Assembly (NCBI GenBank): GCA_004335835.1
Contig: RWJK01001676.1
Location: 1 to 64,000, forward strand
DNA: 64,000 nucleotides
Origin: Scenedesmus sp. ARA3
Taxonomy: Eukaryota > Chlorophyta > Chlorophyceae > Sphaeropleales > Scenedesmaceae
Direction of reading: 5' to 3'
Below the pieces are notes generated by a model. It had not been told where the DNA came from. It ran no database searches and saw only the letters and a list, made by a program, of their open reading frames with translations. Below, piece by piece: positions 23,720 through 34,625 of this stretch (its first letter is position 1; each line of letters begins with the position of its first letter). Made by a program: the position numbers and the translations under genes.

Positions 23720-25223
23720 GCCTTCGCTTGCAGCGACAGCCGCAGGCTTGGCCAACCCCACAACCTGGCGGGTGGTGAGGCCACTATCAATCAGCAGTGC
23801 ACAGCCGGTGGTGAAGGTGATCTTGGCCAACTTGAACTCAAAAGTCCATCTACATCCCACCTCACTGTGCCCAGCAGCAACAGCTGCACACTTCCACTGT
23901 GGCAAAGCAACATTACTTTGCTGCTGCAGCAGCCGCAGGCTTTGCCAGCCCCACAGCCTGGCAGGTGGTGAGGCCACCATCCACCGGCAGCGCACAGCTG
24001 GTGAAGGTGGTCTTGGGGTGCACCAGCCAGGCCGCCGCCACAGCCGCAACCACACAACAAAAAGCCATCCACAATCGGCCAACAGCAATATCCACCAACA
24101 TACATCTCTCTGTGCACAGCAGCAGCGCCTGCACGACGCCCTCATAGTGACGATAGCCTTCACTTCGCTGCTGCAGCAGCAGCAGGCTTGGCCAGCCCCA
24201 CAGCCTGGCAGGTGGTGAGGCCTCCATCCACCGGCAGCGCGCAGCCAGTGGTGAAGGTGGTCTTGGGGTGCACCAGCCAGGCGGCCACAGCCACAACCAC
24301 ACATGTAAAATCCATCCACCGTCAATCAACAGCCATCCGCCCATATCCATCTGTTTGCACAGCGGCAGCGCCGGCACGACTCCCTCATAGTGATGATAGC
24401 CTTCACTTTGCTGCAGCGGCAGCAGCAGGTTTTGCCAGCCCCACAGCCTGGCAGGTGGTGAGGCCACTATCAACCAGCAGAGCGCAGCCGGTGGTGAAGG
24501 TGGTCTTGGCCAACCCAACAACTTTAGAGAATATTAAGTCCATCCACAGCCACCTCACTGTGCACAGCAGCAACAGCAGCACACTTCCTCTGTGGCAAAG
24601 CAACATTACTTTGCTGCAGCAGCAGCAGCAGGCTTGGCCAGTCCCACGGCCTGGCAGGTGGTCAGCCCACCATCCACTGGCAGCGCACAGCCGGTGGTGA
24701 AGGTGGTCTTGGGGTACACCAGCCAGGCGGCCACAACCACAACCATAACCACAAAACCAAAAGCCATCCACAATCGATCAACAGCCAACCACCAACATCC
24801 ATCTGTCTGTGCACAGCAGCAGCGCCGGCACACTTCTGTGACAGTCATAGTGATGTCTTCACTTTGCAGCAGCAGCCGCAGGCTTTGCCAGACCAACAGC
24901 CTGGCAGGTGGTGAGGCCACCGTCCACTGGCAGTGCACAGCCGGTGGTGAAGGTGGTCTTGGCCAACCCATCAACTCAGAAGTCCATCCACATCCACCTC
25001 ATTGTGCGCAGCAGCAACAGCAGCACACTTCTCCTGTGGCACAGCAACATTACTTTGCTGCAGCAGCAGCAGCAGGCTTGGCCAGACCAACGGCCTGGCA
25101 GGTGGTCAGGCCTCCATCCACTGGCAGCGCACAGCCGGTGGTGAAGGTGGTCTTGGGGTGCACCAGCCAGGCAGCGGCCCAGGCAATGTCTTCGGGGGTG
25201 GCCAGGCGCTTCAGCGGGTACAG
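23720..25223 (-). repeat. SDR terminal-exon array, 3' copies
   Basis: The intact terminal exon is 25050-25223. Six further copies of its 3' two thirds lie downstream at about 24865-24975, 24605-24735, 24400-24520, 24165-24300, 23920-24050 and 23720-23840, with a period of 200-245 bp. Most keep the open frame TTFTTGCALPVDGGLTTCQA.. and several keep the terminal AAAAAAK plus TAA stop. Confidence 0.9.
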
Positions 25224-28200
25224 CTGCAGACACAGCATAATCAAAACACACAACATCTTGAGCATGGAAAATCATGAAAGAGTTTCATGTGTTTCTCATG
25301 GTATGAACCAGGCGGAGTCCCAAGCAATGTTTCCAGGGGTGGCCAGGCGCTTGCCAAGCGTCAGTGACAGGGTATCGCTGCGCAGAGCAATTGGGCAAAC
25401 AACAGTTAAATGAGTCCTGATACATACAGATGCCCAGCCATGGAAAATGTCCTGCTCCTGGGTGGCCCTTAGGGCATATAGCAGAGTGAGCACAACGGTG
25501 AGATGAATGCAAGAGTTGCTACAGTGGTTTTGATGCAGGTGCACAAGAAAGGCGGCCGCCCAGGCAATGTCCAACCAGGCGCTTGAGGTACAACTGTGCG
25601 CCACAATCATTGCAATGTGTCAACAGACTCACAAATTAGATTTGGCCAAGATTGTGAAGCACTTTGCATTGCAATTGCAGTAGTGCTCAGCCAAATCCTT
25701 ATTTGCAAATTCAAAGGATTGTCTGAATTGAACGGCCTGCAACTACCCAGACAATGCCTGCAGGCGCGGTGAGATGATGATCCAGTAAACACCTGTGCGT
25801 GGTAAAATGGGAGCACAGCAAGTGGCAATGAAGCAGCAGCAATTAGTCATCAGGAGGTGCTGGCCCAAGCAATGCCTGTGCAAGTGGCCAGCGGCCACCC
25901 AGGCTTGACAAATGTTACAGGGCTAGGAAAGTGCTGGCCGTCTGCATACACCAGATGATGTACTCCACGCAGGCAGCGCTCCCTTGCACCAGATTGATGC
26001 TTCGCAAGTCCAAAAGTGTCCCTATGACACTGCATTAGAGTAACATGTTGCAAGAAATGGGCTCACATGCACATGTGCTTCGTCTTCAGAATAAAGAGCA
26101 ACAACTTGCAGGGCATGCACTGCTGCAGAGTTTCCACCCAAGAACCTCACAGCAGCACACCACAGCACCGCAGTGCTTCAAATACTCCCTCCTAAGTTGC
26201 ACAGCAGCTAGTCCAGCACCACTAGGCTGTTGCTAGCTTGTTGTTTTGCATATGTATGGACGATATCTGCAAGTATGATGGTATGCAAAACACGAAGGCA
26301 ACCATGAGCTCAGGTGTCAAGGCATCGCACTGGCATGTTATCTCATTTATGAAACACACCTCCCTCTACTGTAGGTGCTGCACTGACGTTTTCCAAGTAT
26401 GGGCGGGGTTGTGGTGGCGGTTCAGCTGCGGTGCTGAACCTGACCTCAACCTCGCCCCTACATGAAAACATCCCAGCCCTAGCTGCCGCCCTCATCTCGG
26501 CAGCGGCCTTGCCCATTGCAATGGCCTGTGACATCTTGCTGCTAGCAGCTGATTTGAGTCTCAACCCCAAGCCCCACACCCTAGCACCATGACCTCTCAA
26601 TCTACAAACAACCCTCCCTAGATTATGGGTGCTGCACTGACGTTTTCCAAGTACGGGTGTGGGTGAGGTGGCGGTTCAGCTGCTCCTCTGAACAGCACCT
26701 CAACCTCGCCCCTACATGAAGAACCTCCCAGCCCCTAGCTTGCACCCTCACCTCGGCAGTGGCCTTGCCCAAAGCAACGGCCTGCGACACCTTGCTGCTG
26801 GCAGCCACTATGGATTTATCGTTGAGCCCCACACCCCAAACTTAGCCATGCGATGAGCTTGAAATCTTACTGCGGCGCTGGCCCTGCACAGCTTGGCATG
26901 GCATCACCGTGAGCATGTAAACACTCTTTTTGCCCACAAGCTTTCAGGCACTAAAGTCTCAACATACTCACCTCGGCGCTGGCCAGCTCCGAGCACGTGG
27001 ACACCCCGCTGCTTGAAGGGCCCTCCATCAGGCCTGATGGCCTAGGCTGGCAGCTGTCACCTGCTAACCTTCATCACTAAACCCTGCAGGAAGCAAGTAC
27101 CCTAAACCCCAACCTGAACCCTTCCCTCAGCGCTGGCCTTGCCCAGCTCAGGGTCCTTGGACACCTCGCTGCTCGGAGGAGATTCCACCAGGCCAGCAGC
27201 TGTGACCTGCTAAGCCCCAACCCTAAACCCTGCAGGAAAAAAGTACCCCAAACCCTAGTTTAAACCCTCACCTCAGCGCTGGCCTTGCCCAGCTCAGGGT
27301 CCTTTGAAACCTCACTGCTTGGAGGAGATTCCACCAGGCCAGCAGCCACGCAGTTGATGCGCACGTTGCTGGCTGCATACGTGGCGGCAGCACTGCGGTG
27401 CATGGCTGCAGAAGCAGAAGCAGCAGCAGCAGCAGCATGGCATGGGAGGATCAGTCAGTGGCGGCAGCGGTGCGGTGCTTGGCTGCAGAAATGACATTGG
27501 TCGCGACAGAAACCTCACACTCCACCGCGCCCTTAGCAGGCGCCCGTGCCTCGTGGTTCTTCATGCCGTAGTGCACCATGGCAGCACTGACCAATCATGA
27601 TTGATATCACTGCCTACAACAATAGAACAGATAGCCAGAAACTCATCTTCCACGGCGCCCTTGGCTGCTGCCCATGCCTCGTGGTTCTTCGTGCCATAGT
27701 GTACCACAGCGGCACCCGAACACAACCCAAAACACGTTCCAAATATGCAAACAGGTGCATTTCGCGACTATGCTTTGCTTTTGTCCGCTACAAACAACTT
27801 CAACTCACCCTCAACGGCGCCCTTGGCAGCTGCCCATGCCTCGTGGTTCTTCATGCCGTAGTGCACCACGGCAGCGCCCACGCAGGCGATGCTGCCACCA
27901 CCGCCCTCAGCAAGGGCTGGGGCAGCAACCTTGAGCACATTGAAGGAGGTGGCCAGGTTGTCCTGCAAGGACAGCAGCGGCGCAGGAACATTTTTCACAA
28001 CTATGACTGTTTCCAAAACAGACAAGCAGCTCGGCCGCCGCCAGGGTGTCCTACAAGAAAAGAGAAACGAACCCCAAAATGAAACATCTTAGTGCATCAA
28101 ATGTTTCAGCAGCGCCCACGCAGGCAATGCTGCCGCCGCCACCCTCAGCAAGGGCAGGGGCACCGACCATCAACACGTTGAAGGAGGTGGCCTGGTTGTC

Positions 28201-29239
28201 CTGCATGGCACCGGCCACAACAGAAAACAACAGAAAATGTCATGTTTGGGTGTTTGAACCCCGCGTCAAGCAGTTAACACGGCGCAAAATGGTACCAAAT
28301 GTTTCAGGGTGTACCAGGCAACAGGAGGTGCGGTTGAACGAGGACGCTTGAGTTCTCTACAGGCCTCCTCGCTCAAGCGTTCCTACTGTTGCTAGGCTTT
28401 CTTCTGTAGTAAACTCGATATTCTCCATTTTTGGCCGCTACCAAATAGTCAGTTTTTAGTCTAGTTCCCAGGAGGGTTTGTTGCTGTGCCACATCTTGAT
28501 ATGCAGCTGTAAACGCAGCAGCGTGTGGCGCAACAGCATGAGGCAAGTGTATGCTTGCTGTCAAGTAGCAGACCTCGTAGACACTTTGCGAGTCATATCG
28601 TATAAGAATAGAAGGCACCCAGCAACGCGGGATGTAACAGTGTCATGACAACTTGATGACACATGATGACGCACCTGCATCATTGTCATGACGTCAGCGT
28701 CCTCCAGGTCCTCCATCGCGCAGTAGTGGTAATCGCCCATGAGGTTGACCACACCCAGGATCCCCTCTCCCTTGTACTTCTCAAACACCTGGGTCACCTG
28801 TGTTACACGGGGCAGGGTTTTGCAGCAAAACAATGTGTCAGGGTTTTGGGAGAATGACTTGACGCTCACGCCCAGAATGCCCTGATCCTCATACAGAAAC
28901 GACCTGGGTCACGTGCAGTGGGATTTATCCTTCATTGGGCTTTGATAGCAAAGCATTCTGTCAGCAAATAAAATTAAATAAACTATGCGCTAGCAATGTC
29001 AAGCAGCGCCAAAAAAATGCACCCGCTTGATGTCCGTGGCGTCATTTGCCTTGCAAAATATGCATAGGGCTGTGCAATCAACCACTTTGATCATTGCAAG
29101 AAGCACCCAACTCTGTTGGCACCCCGACACCTCACTTGCTTGATGTCCTTGGCGTCAACCGCCATGGCAGTCACGTTCTCAAACTGCTTTTCAACCTCCT
29201 TGCACTTCTCATCGTCAGTGCCGATGGCAACAACCTGGT

Positions 29240-29271
<32 letters not shown>

Positions 29272-29427
29272 CACGTTCTCAAACTGCTTCTCCACCTGCT
29301 TGCACTTCTCATCGTCAGTGCCGATGGCAACAACCTGGTGCAGCAGCAGCAGCAGCAGTCACGTTCTCAAACTGCTTCTCCACCTTCTTGCACTTCTCTT
29401 CGTCAGTGCCAATGGCAACAACCTGGT

Positions 29428-29460
<33 letters not shown>

Positions 29461-29482
29461 GCAACAGCAACGGAGGAAGCAC

Positions 29483-29518
<36 letters not shown>

Positions 29519-32500
29519 CAGCAGTCACGTTCTCAAACTGCTTCTCCACCTCCTTGCACTTCTCTTTGTCAGTGCCAATGGCAACAACCTGGTGCGGCGG
29601 CAGCGGCAGCAGCAGCAGCAGCAGCAGCAGTGGCAGCGGCAGCGGCAGCGGCGGCAGCAGCAGCAGCAACAACAAAAGACTTGCCGACTTCGGTGCCACA
29701 TGATTGACTGTAGCAGGAAATAGGGCTGGAGGCCAGCAGCACAGCCTTGAGATGAAGGACAGGAACACAATAGATCAAGGGTGTGTTGCTGGGTGCTGCA
29801 GCAGCAGCAGCAGCAGTGAGATGTGGACAGCAACACTCTTGCCGCCATTCTCACTGACGCTGGTGTTGCAGCAGCATTGATGGCAGCAGTGGCGCAGCAA
29901 GCTGAAGCAGCATTCACATCCCCACGCACTGCCAAACAACCCCAACAAAGCAATTGTGGTCCTGCCACCCTCACCGTGATGCCCTCACCCATGCAAGCAT
30001 GTGCATGCTGCCTTGAAACGCAAATTTGCGAATTTGGTGTCATTGGCAATGTGGGTCGGGCACTGCGGAGCTTGGAGCTTCAGCTGTGGCCGACCCACCG
30101 TGCCAATGACACCACTGCCGGCAACGATAGCCAAAAGAATGCTACTAGAAGGCACCAGCTTCGTTCATCAATGGCCCATTGACTTTGAATTATACACTGC
30201 TGCAGGTTGGGGATTGTGGTTTCTTTGGCTCGCAAGCAGGCTGTTGCAAGGAAGCCAGGAAAATCACATTCCTTGACGTGCAGCGGTGTCCACATGGCGA
30301 GCCGCCTGCTGTTGAAAATCAATCGCAAAAAACATGCTCACGCCTTGTGTTGCTGCCATTCCCACCTTGATGCCCTCGCCCATGACAGCCTCCTTCGCCT
30401 GGTTCACCCTGGTAGTAGCGTGCATTGTCAATGGTTGCCGTCAGCACGTACTGAAGGCCACAACTGACAGTGCACTCTGCCACGAGGCACTAGCTTCAAA
30501 CAGCGAACCACCTAAACTACCACCCCAAGCATGTGACGGCGTCATCCTGCTGCTGCAACACCAAACTCAATTTATGCGACCTCACAGCTTGAGATGCTGC
30601 CCCCCCCCACCTTGATGCCCTCGCCCATGACAGGCTCCATCGCCTGGCTCACACCCTGGTGGTAGCGTGCATTGTCAATGGTTGCCGGCAGTACACTACT
30701 ACAGGCAACAAATGACAATGCACGCTACTACCAGGCACTAGCTTAAAACAGCAGACCACCTAAACTACCACCCCAAGCCTGCGTTGGTGTCATCCTGCGG
30801 TTGCAACACCAAACTCAAAACCGCAACCTCACAGCTTGAGATGCTGCCCCCCTCCCACCTTGATGCCCTCGCCCATGACAGCCTCCTTCACCACGAAATT
30901 CAGCAGCGCCTGGCCCACAGTGCCAGTGGCGCCAAACACAATTAGCACTGCAAGCACATCACAGATGCAAGCGACGCAGCGGGCAGGGCAGACAGCAGGT
31001 GAGTGTTCAGCAGCGCCTGGCCCACAGTGCCGGGGGCCCCAAACACAATCAGCACTGCAAGCACATCACAGATGCAAGCGACGCAGCAGGCAGGTCAGAC
31101 AGCAGGTGAGTGTTCAGCAGCGCCTGGCCCATAGTGCCAGTAGCCCCAAAGTGCAAGCAGAAATCAGCACTGCAAGCAGAAAGATAAGCAATTCAAAGCA
31201 GCAGGCAGGGCAGGCAGCCGCAGGTGAGAGTGCAGCAGCGCCTGGCCGACAGTGCCAGTGGCGCCAAACACAATCAGCACTGCAGCAAGGAACAGAGCAC
31301 AGCCAAGCAGATTGCAGAGAAGGCAGCAGGTGAGGGTTCAGCCGTGCGAATGGGCCCAAACACAATCAGCACTGCAAGGAGAACGATGCATGCAAGCGAC
31401 GCAGCAGGCAGGGCAGGCAGCAGCAGGTCAGAGTTCAGCAGCGCCTGGCCCACAGTGCCCGTGGCACCAAAGACAATCAGCACTGCAGGAAAGCAGCAAA
31501 GCAAGCAGCCACGCAGATTGCAGAGCAGGCAGCAGATGACTCATCCTCGGAGGGTTCAGCCGCGCCCATGGCCCCAAGCACAGTCAGCACTGCAAGGATA
31601 ACGATGGATGCAATCAAAGCAGCAGGGCAGGGCAGACAGCAGCAGGCGAGAGTCCAGCAGTGCCTGGCCCACCATGCCATTGACCCAAAACACAATCAAC
31701 AGAACTGCAGAAATAACAACAGCCAAAGCAGCAGACAGATGGGACGTGGCAGGCCTGTGCACTCGGCGCCCACAAACAGCCTGTTCCCATAGCGAGCTCT
31801 ATTGCACACACATGCATGGACCCTGCTGGTATGCATGCATGCCTAGCTGCATGTTTCAACGTTGTGTAGGGGTCGAGCAGAAGCGGTTCTGCTGACTGCC
31901 GTACACAGCGTAAAAGTATGCAGTGCGCGCGTGGCTGCATTCACTGCCAGGCCGCAATGATCTGCTGCAGGTGACCTTGATAAGCTGATACTCTAAATGA
32001 TTGCGACCCGCTGCACACAATCAAGCTCCACCACAAAACCAATGCATGCAGCCTGCTGGTATGCGCACATGCCTAGCTGCAAAGTCAACGGTGTGTCGGA
32101 GTTGGGAGAAGCTGTTGCTCCACCCAGAGCACAGACACAGCGTAGAAATATGCAGTGCACACATGGCTGTGCTCACTGCCAGGCCATTGTGATCTGCTGA
32201 CACAACCGTGATCGGCTGCATGCAGTCATGATCTGCTGCCTACGATGTTTATCACTACATGCGATCACAATCTTCCCCATGCGATCACCGTCTGCTGCAT
32301 GCAGATCTGCTGCATGCAATCACTACCTGCTGCATGCAAACCTGCTGCATGCAATCACTATCTGCTGGGCGTAAGCACGATCGGCTGCATGATCTGCTAC
32401 TGATGTCAGCCTGAGGCACAGCCTGCATGATCTGCTGCTGAAATGAACCAAAGCGTGCAAGCATGAGTGGCTGCTTGCTTCACGTTTTTCAATAGGCGGC

Positions 32501-32856
32501 AATGGCAGCTTGGCAGCAACATGCAGCGCAGAACGCTACGAACCTGCTGCAACTGAGGTTGATCTGGCCAAAGTTGAACCTTGGATGCTGCCTCGCTAGC
32601 TGGAATTCAGCGAGTGCATCATCTATCATGCTTGCATGCAACTAAAGGAGTTGATATTGCAGATATTTCACACGTTTGCCTGTGAAGGCGTTGCTGCTGC
32701 ATGGATCAGCTGTTCAGCGCTGCCGCTGCTGCTACTGGTCTGCAGCAGATCTGCCAATGCTGCTGCTGTTACGTCTAATCAGGATCTGCTGCCCTCGCTG
32801 CCTCCTAGTAAAGTTTCAGATCCTCTAACATCATGCTCACCCTTCTTGTCGGACAT
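25050..32856 (-). CDS. Divergent short-chain dehydrogenase/reductase (SDR)
   Basis: Seven exons close into 262 residues: 32841-32856, 30859-30947, 29136-29234, 28675-28797, 27809-27962, 27272-27405 and 25050-25223. The protein starts MSDKKVLIVFGATGTVGQAL, so the Rossmann NAD(P)-binding loop is GATGTVG. The C-terminal part reads LATPEDIAWAAAWLVHP, then TTGCALPVDGGL, as in classical SDRs. At the active site the usual Y-x-x-x-K is W-A-A-A-K (NHEAWAAAK), and the serine position in SIACVGAAV has no serine. Lys is kept. Either the enzyme uses a different chemistry or it only binds nucleotide. The first coding exon is only 16 bp, followed by a ~1.9 kb intron. Every exon except the first is accompanied by partial copies, which inflates a 0.8 kb CDS to 7.8 kb. 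Confidence 0.9.
25310..25910 (-). repeat. SDR terminal-exon array, 5' copies
   Basis: Three or four degenerate copies of the 5' part of the terminal exon (KRLATPEDIAW) lie upstream of it at about 25310-25400, 25530-25600, 25730-25760 and 25855-25910. They carry no 3' part. Confidence 0.7.
26380..27500 (-). repeat. SDR exon 6 fragment array
   Basis: The intact exon is 27272-27405. Four 3' fragments coding SSEVSKxxELGKAxAE with donors lie downstream at about 27120-27190, 26970-27040, 26735-26820 and 26495-26560. The last two sit in a larger ~250-bp duplication. One 5' fragment with acceptor lies upstream at about 27450-27487. Confidence 0.82.
27525..28205 (-). repeat. SDR exon 5 fragment array
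   Basis: The intact exon is 27809-27962. 3' fragments coding VHYGxKNHEAWAAAKGAVE lie downstream at about 27650-27710 and 27525-27590. A 5' fragment with acceptor lies upstream at about 28100-28205. Confidence 0.83.
29015..29600 (-). repeat. SDR exon 3 fragment array with CAG tracts
   Basis: The intact exon is 29136-29234. Three 5' fragments coding VVAIGTDxEKCKEVEKQFEN lie upstream at about 29268-29340, 29358-29430 and 29523-29600. Each is preceded on the sense strand by a (CTG)n acceptor tract. One 3' fragment (KDIK) lies downstream at about 29015-29040. Confidence 0.87.
29968..31692 (-). repeat. SDR Rossmann-loop exon array
   Basis: The intact exon 2 is 30859-30947. Seven 5' fragments coding VLIVFGATGTVGQALLN lie upstream at about 31011, 31114, 31237, 31330, 31437, 31553 and 31655, with a period of 95-125 bp. 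Each has an acceptor. Three 3' fragments (MGEGIK plus donor) lie downstream near 30608, 30363 and 29968. Confidence 0.9.
31790..32230. repeat. ~235-bp duplication in SDR intron 1
   Basis: Sequences at about 31805-31980 and 32040-32215 are diverged direct copies (CATGCATG..CTGCTGGTATG to CACTGCCAGGCC). Further right, 32200-32440, short units containing GATCTGCTGCATGC recur irregularly. No coding potential is seen. Confidence 0.7.
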
Positions 32857-34101
32857 GATGACGGCACTTTGGAAGCTCAGGGCGCTTGATCTCGGTAAGG
32901 TCAGATAGTGTCAGGACCGATATGCAGCACCAGAAGCAGCAGCAGCAGCAGCAGCAGTGAACTGATGGCGTGTGTGGCGTGACGCTGGAATTTGCTTGGC
33001 ATGTTCTTCGGAATCTCACATCGTCGCACGGCGAAGCAATCGCGAGGCATCGAGCGGCGTCACTGATGAGGTCAGCGATGGTCAAGGGGTCAAACAGTGA
33101 AACAAAGAATGCCAATATTGATTAAGAAGGAGCCAACAATATAATGATTTCCGTTACAACTTCGAGCTTCATTCCATGGCCGGAACGAAAGTGCAGTACC
33201 ATTGGTCCAATGATTGGACTCGACCCTCACATATGTACAGGCAATACCACAGACGCAACCAAAGGAGCACCTTTACTTATTTACCAACACAAAGCGGATT
33301 CACAGTGTGGGTACAATTCAACTACAAGCAGCCTCACAAAATATGCACAAGTGTACAGCTGCGTCATCGTACATCACGCAACGTAGTACTACTACTGGCA
33401 GCAACAATCAAACAACTGCCGCAGTGCTGCAGCGTCACTGCCGGCTTACAATTGCCAGCTGTAAAATAGACAAGCCATAAGCAAAGAGCCAAACCCCAAG
33501 GAAAAGATATCCCGATATAGTTTTAGCATAGCATGGTTGTGTGCAACATGCCAGACAATCACCAATACATTCAGGCAGTGGAACAGGACCTCTCTCAAAC
33601 ACACAGGAAGTAGCAAGCCGCAATTACCATGCTGCCCAAGGCCTCGGGACACATTACACTAGTCTGCAACAACCACGAGTATGGGTCATGTGTTCATCAC
33701 ACTACCAATGCAGCCATCCCACAGCTGCTCTCTCTAGCGCCTGCTGCCATTGTTCCTGCTGCCTCCATCGCCCTGCTGCTGCTGCTGCTGCTGCTGCCTC
33801 CTGCAAGCAGCAGAACCTCTGTAGGTGTTTGAACCACAAGAATGCCACCTCCCGCTGCACACAGCATCCCTCTGCCATCTGTCATGTGCTGCTCTGCACA
33901 CAGTGCCTGCTGCTGCATAAGCATACTTGCAGCGAGCTCTGCTGCCCCGGCTGTCACTGCTGCTGCTGCTGTGGCTGCTGACGTGTGCCGCTGCTGCTGC
34001 TAAATTTGTTGTTCCAAGGTTTGAGTCGAGCCTGGGGCCGCGGGTGCAGTACATGCGGCTGCCGCAATCTTCGCCATCCCGCCGCACAGTTCCTGCAAGC
34101 A
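32857..34101. other. Region between SDR start and subtilase stop
   Basis: The SDR gene reads leftward from 32856 and the subtilase ends at 34102, also reading leftward. The stretch therefore holds the SDR promoter and 5' UTR and the subtilase 3' UTR. I see no supported gene. An Arg/Ser-rich frame at 33734-34108 begins beside the subtilase stop after a CTG tract and could be an unrecognised 3' exon. Confidence 0.35.
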
Positions 34102-34625
34102 TTACCACAGCAGCAGCAGCAGCAGCAGCAGCAGCAATCTGGGTTTGAAAGGCTGACGGAGGAGCCGGCTGAGCAGGAGGCGAGAAGGGGAAGGTGAAGG
34201 AGACCGCTGAGCAGGAGGCGGTTTAGGGCTGTGACTGGGGCTGGGTTTAGGGCTGGGTTTAGGGCTGGGGCTTGGACTAGGGTTTGGGCTTGCAGGAGGG
34301 TATCCCGCGTCCTCCGGGTGCATTGCTTGATCGCAGGCAAATGCAGCAGCGGCATCTAAGATGCCTCCGCCGATGGTTTTGGAGCCTGTGGGGTTAGGTT
34401 TGACCGGGGCTGTTGCGCTGCTGATGAGGCAGCTGACAACTTGGCGGGCTGAGGCATCTGGGAAGGCGTTGCGGATGAGAGTGGCAACGCCGGAAACATA
34501 CGGGGCAGCCTGCGAGCAGCAGCAAACAGCAGCAAGCTCACATATTGGCACCTTGGACCGCGCAAATGCCTCTGGGAAGGCGTTGCGGATGAGTGTTGCC
34601 ACGCCAGCAACGTAGGGGGCAGCCT
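34102..34625 (-). repeat. 5' fragment of subtilase terminal exon
   Basis: A copy of the acceptor and first ~65 bp of exon 9 (AAPYVAGVATLIRNAFPEA) lies upstream of the intact exon (34102-34509), at about 34560-34625. A 3' fragment of exon 8 with donor lies at about 34870-34930. Confidence 0.82.

Noticed and set aside
23718..25413. Plus-strand open frames with repeated SPTAWQVVRPPSTGSAQPV
   Set aside because: They are the antisense of the SDR terminal-exon array. The periodic look comes from the tandem copies.
23720..31692. Several tandem SDR genes
   Set aside because: Only one set of exons is complete and phase-compatible. The additional matches each represent part of a single exon clustered around the intact one.
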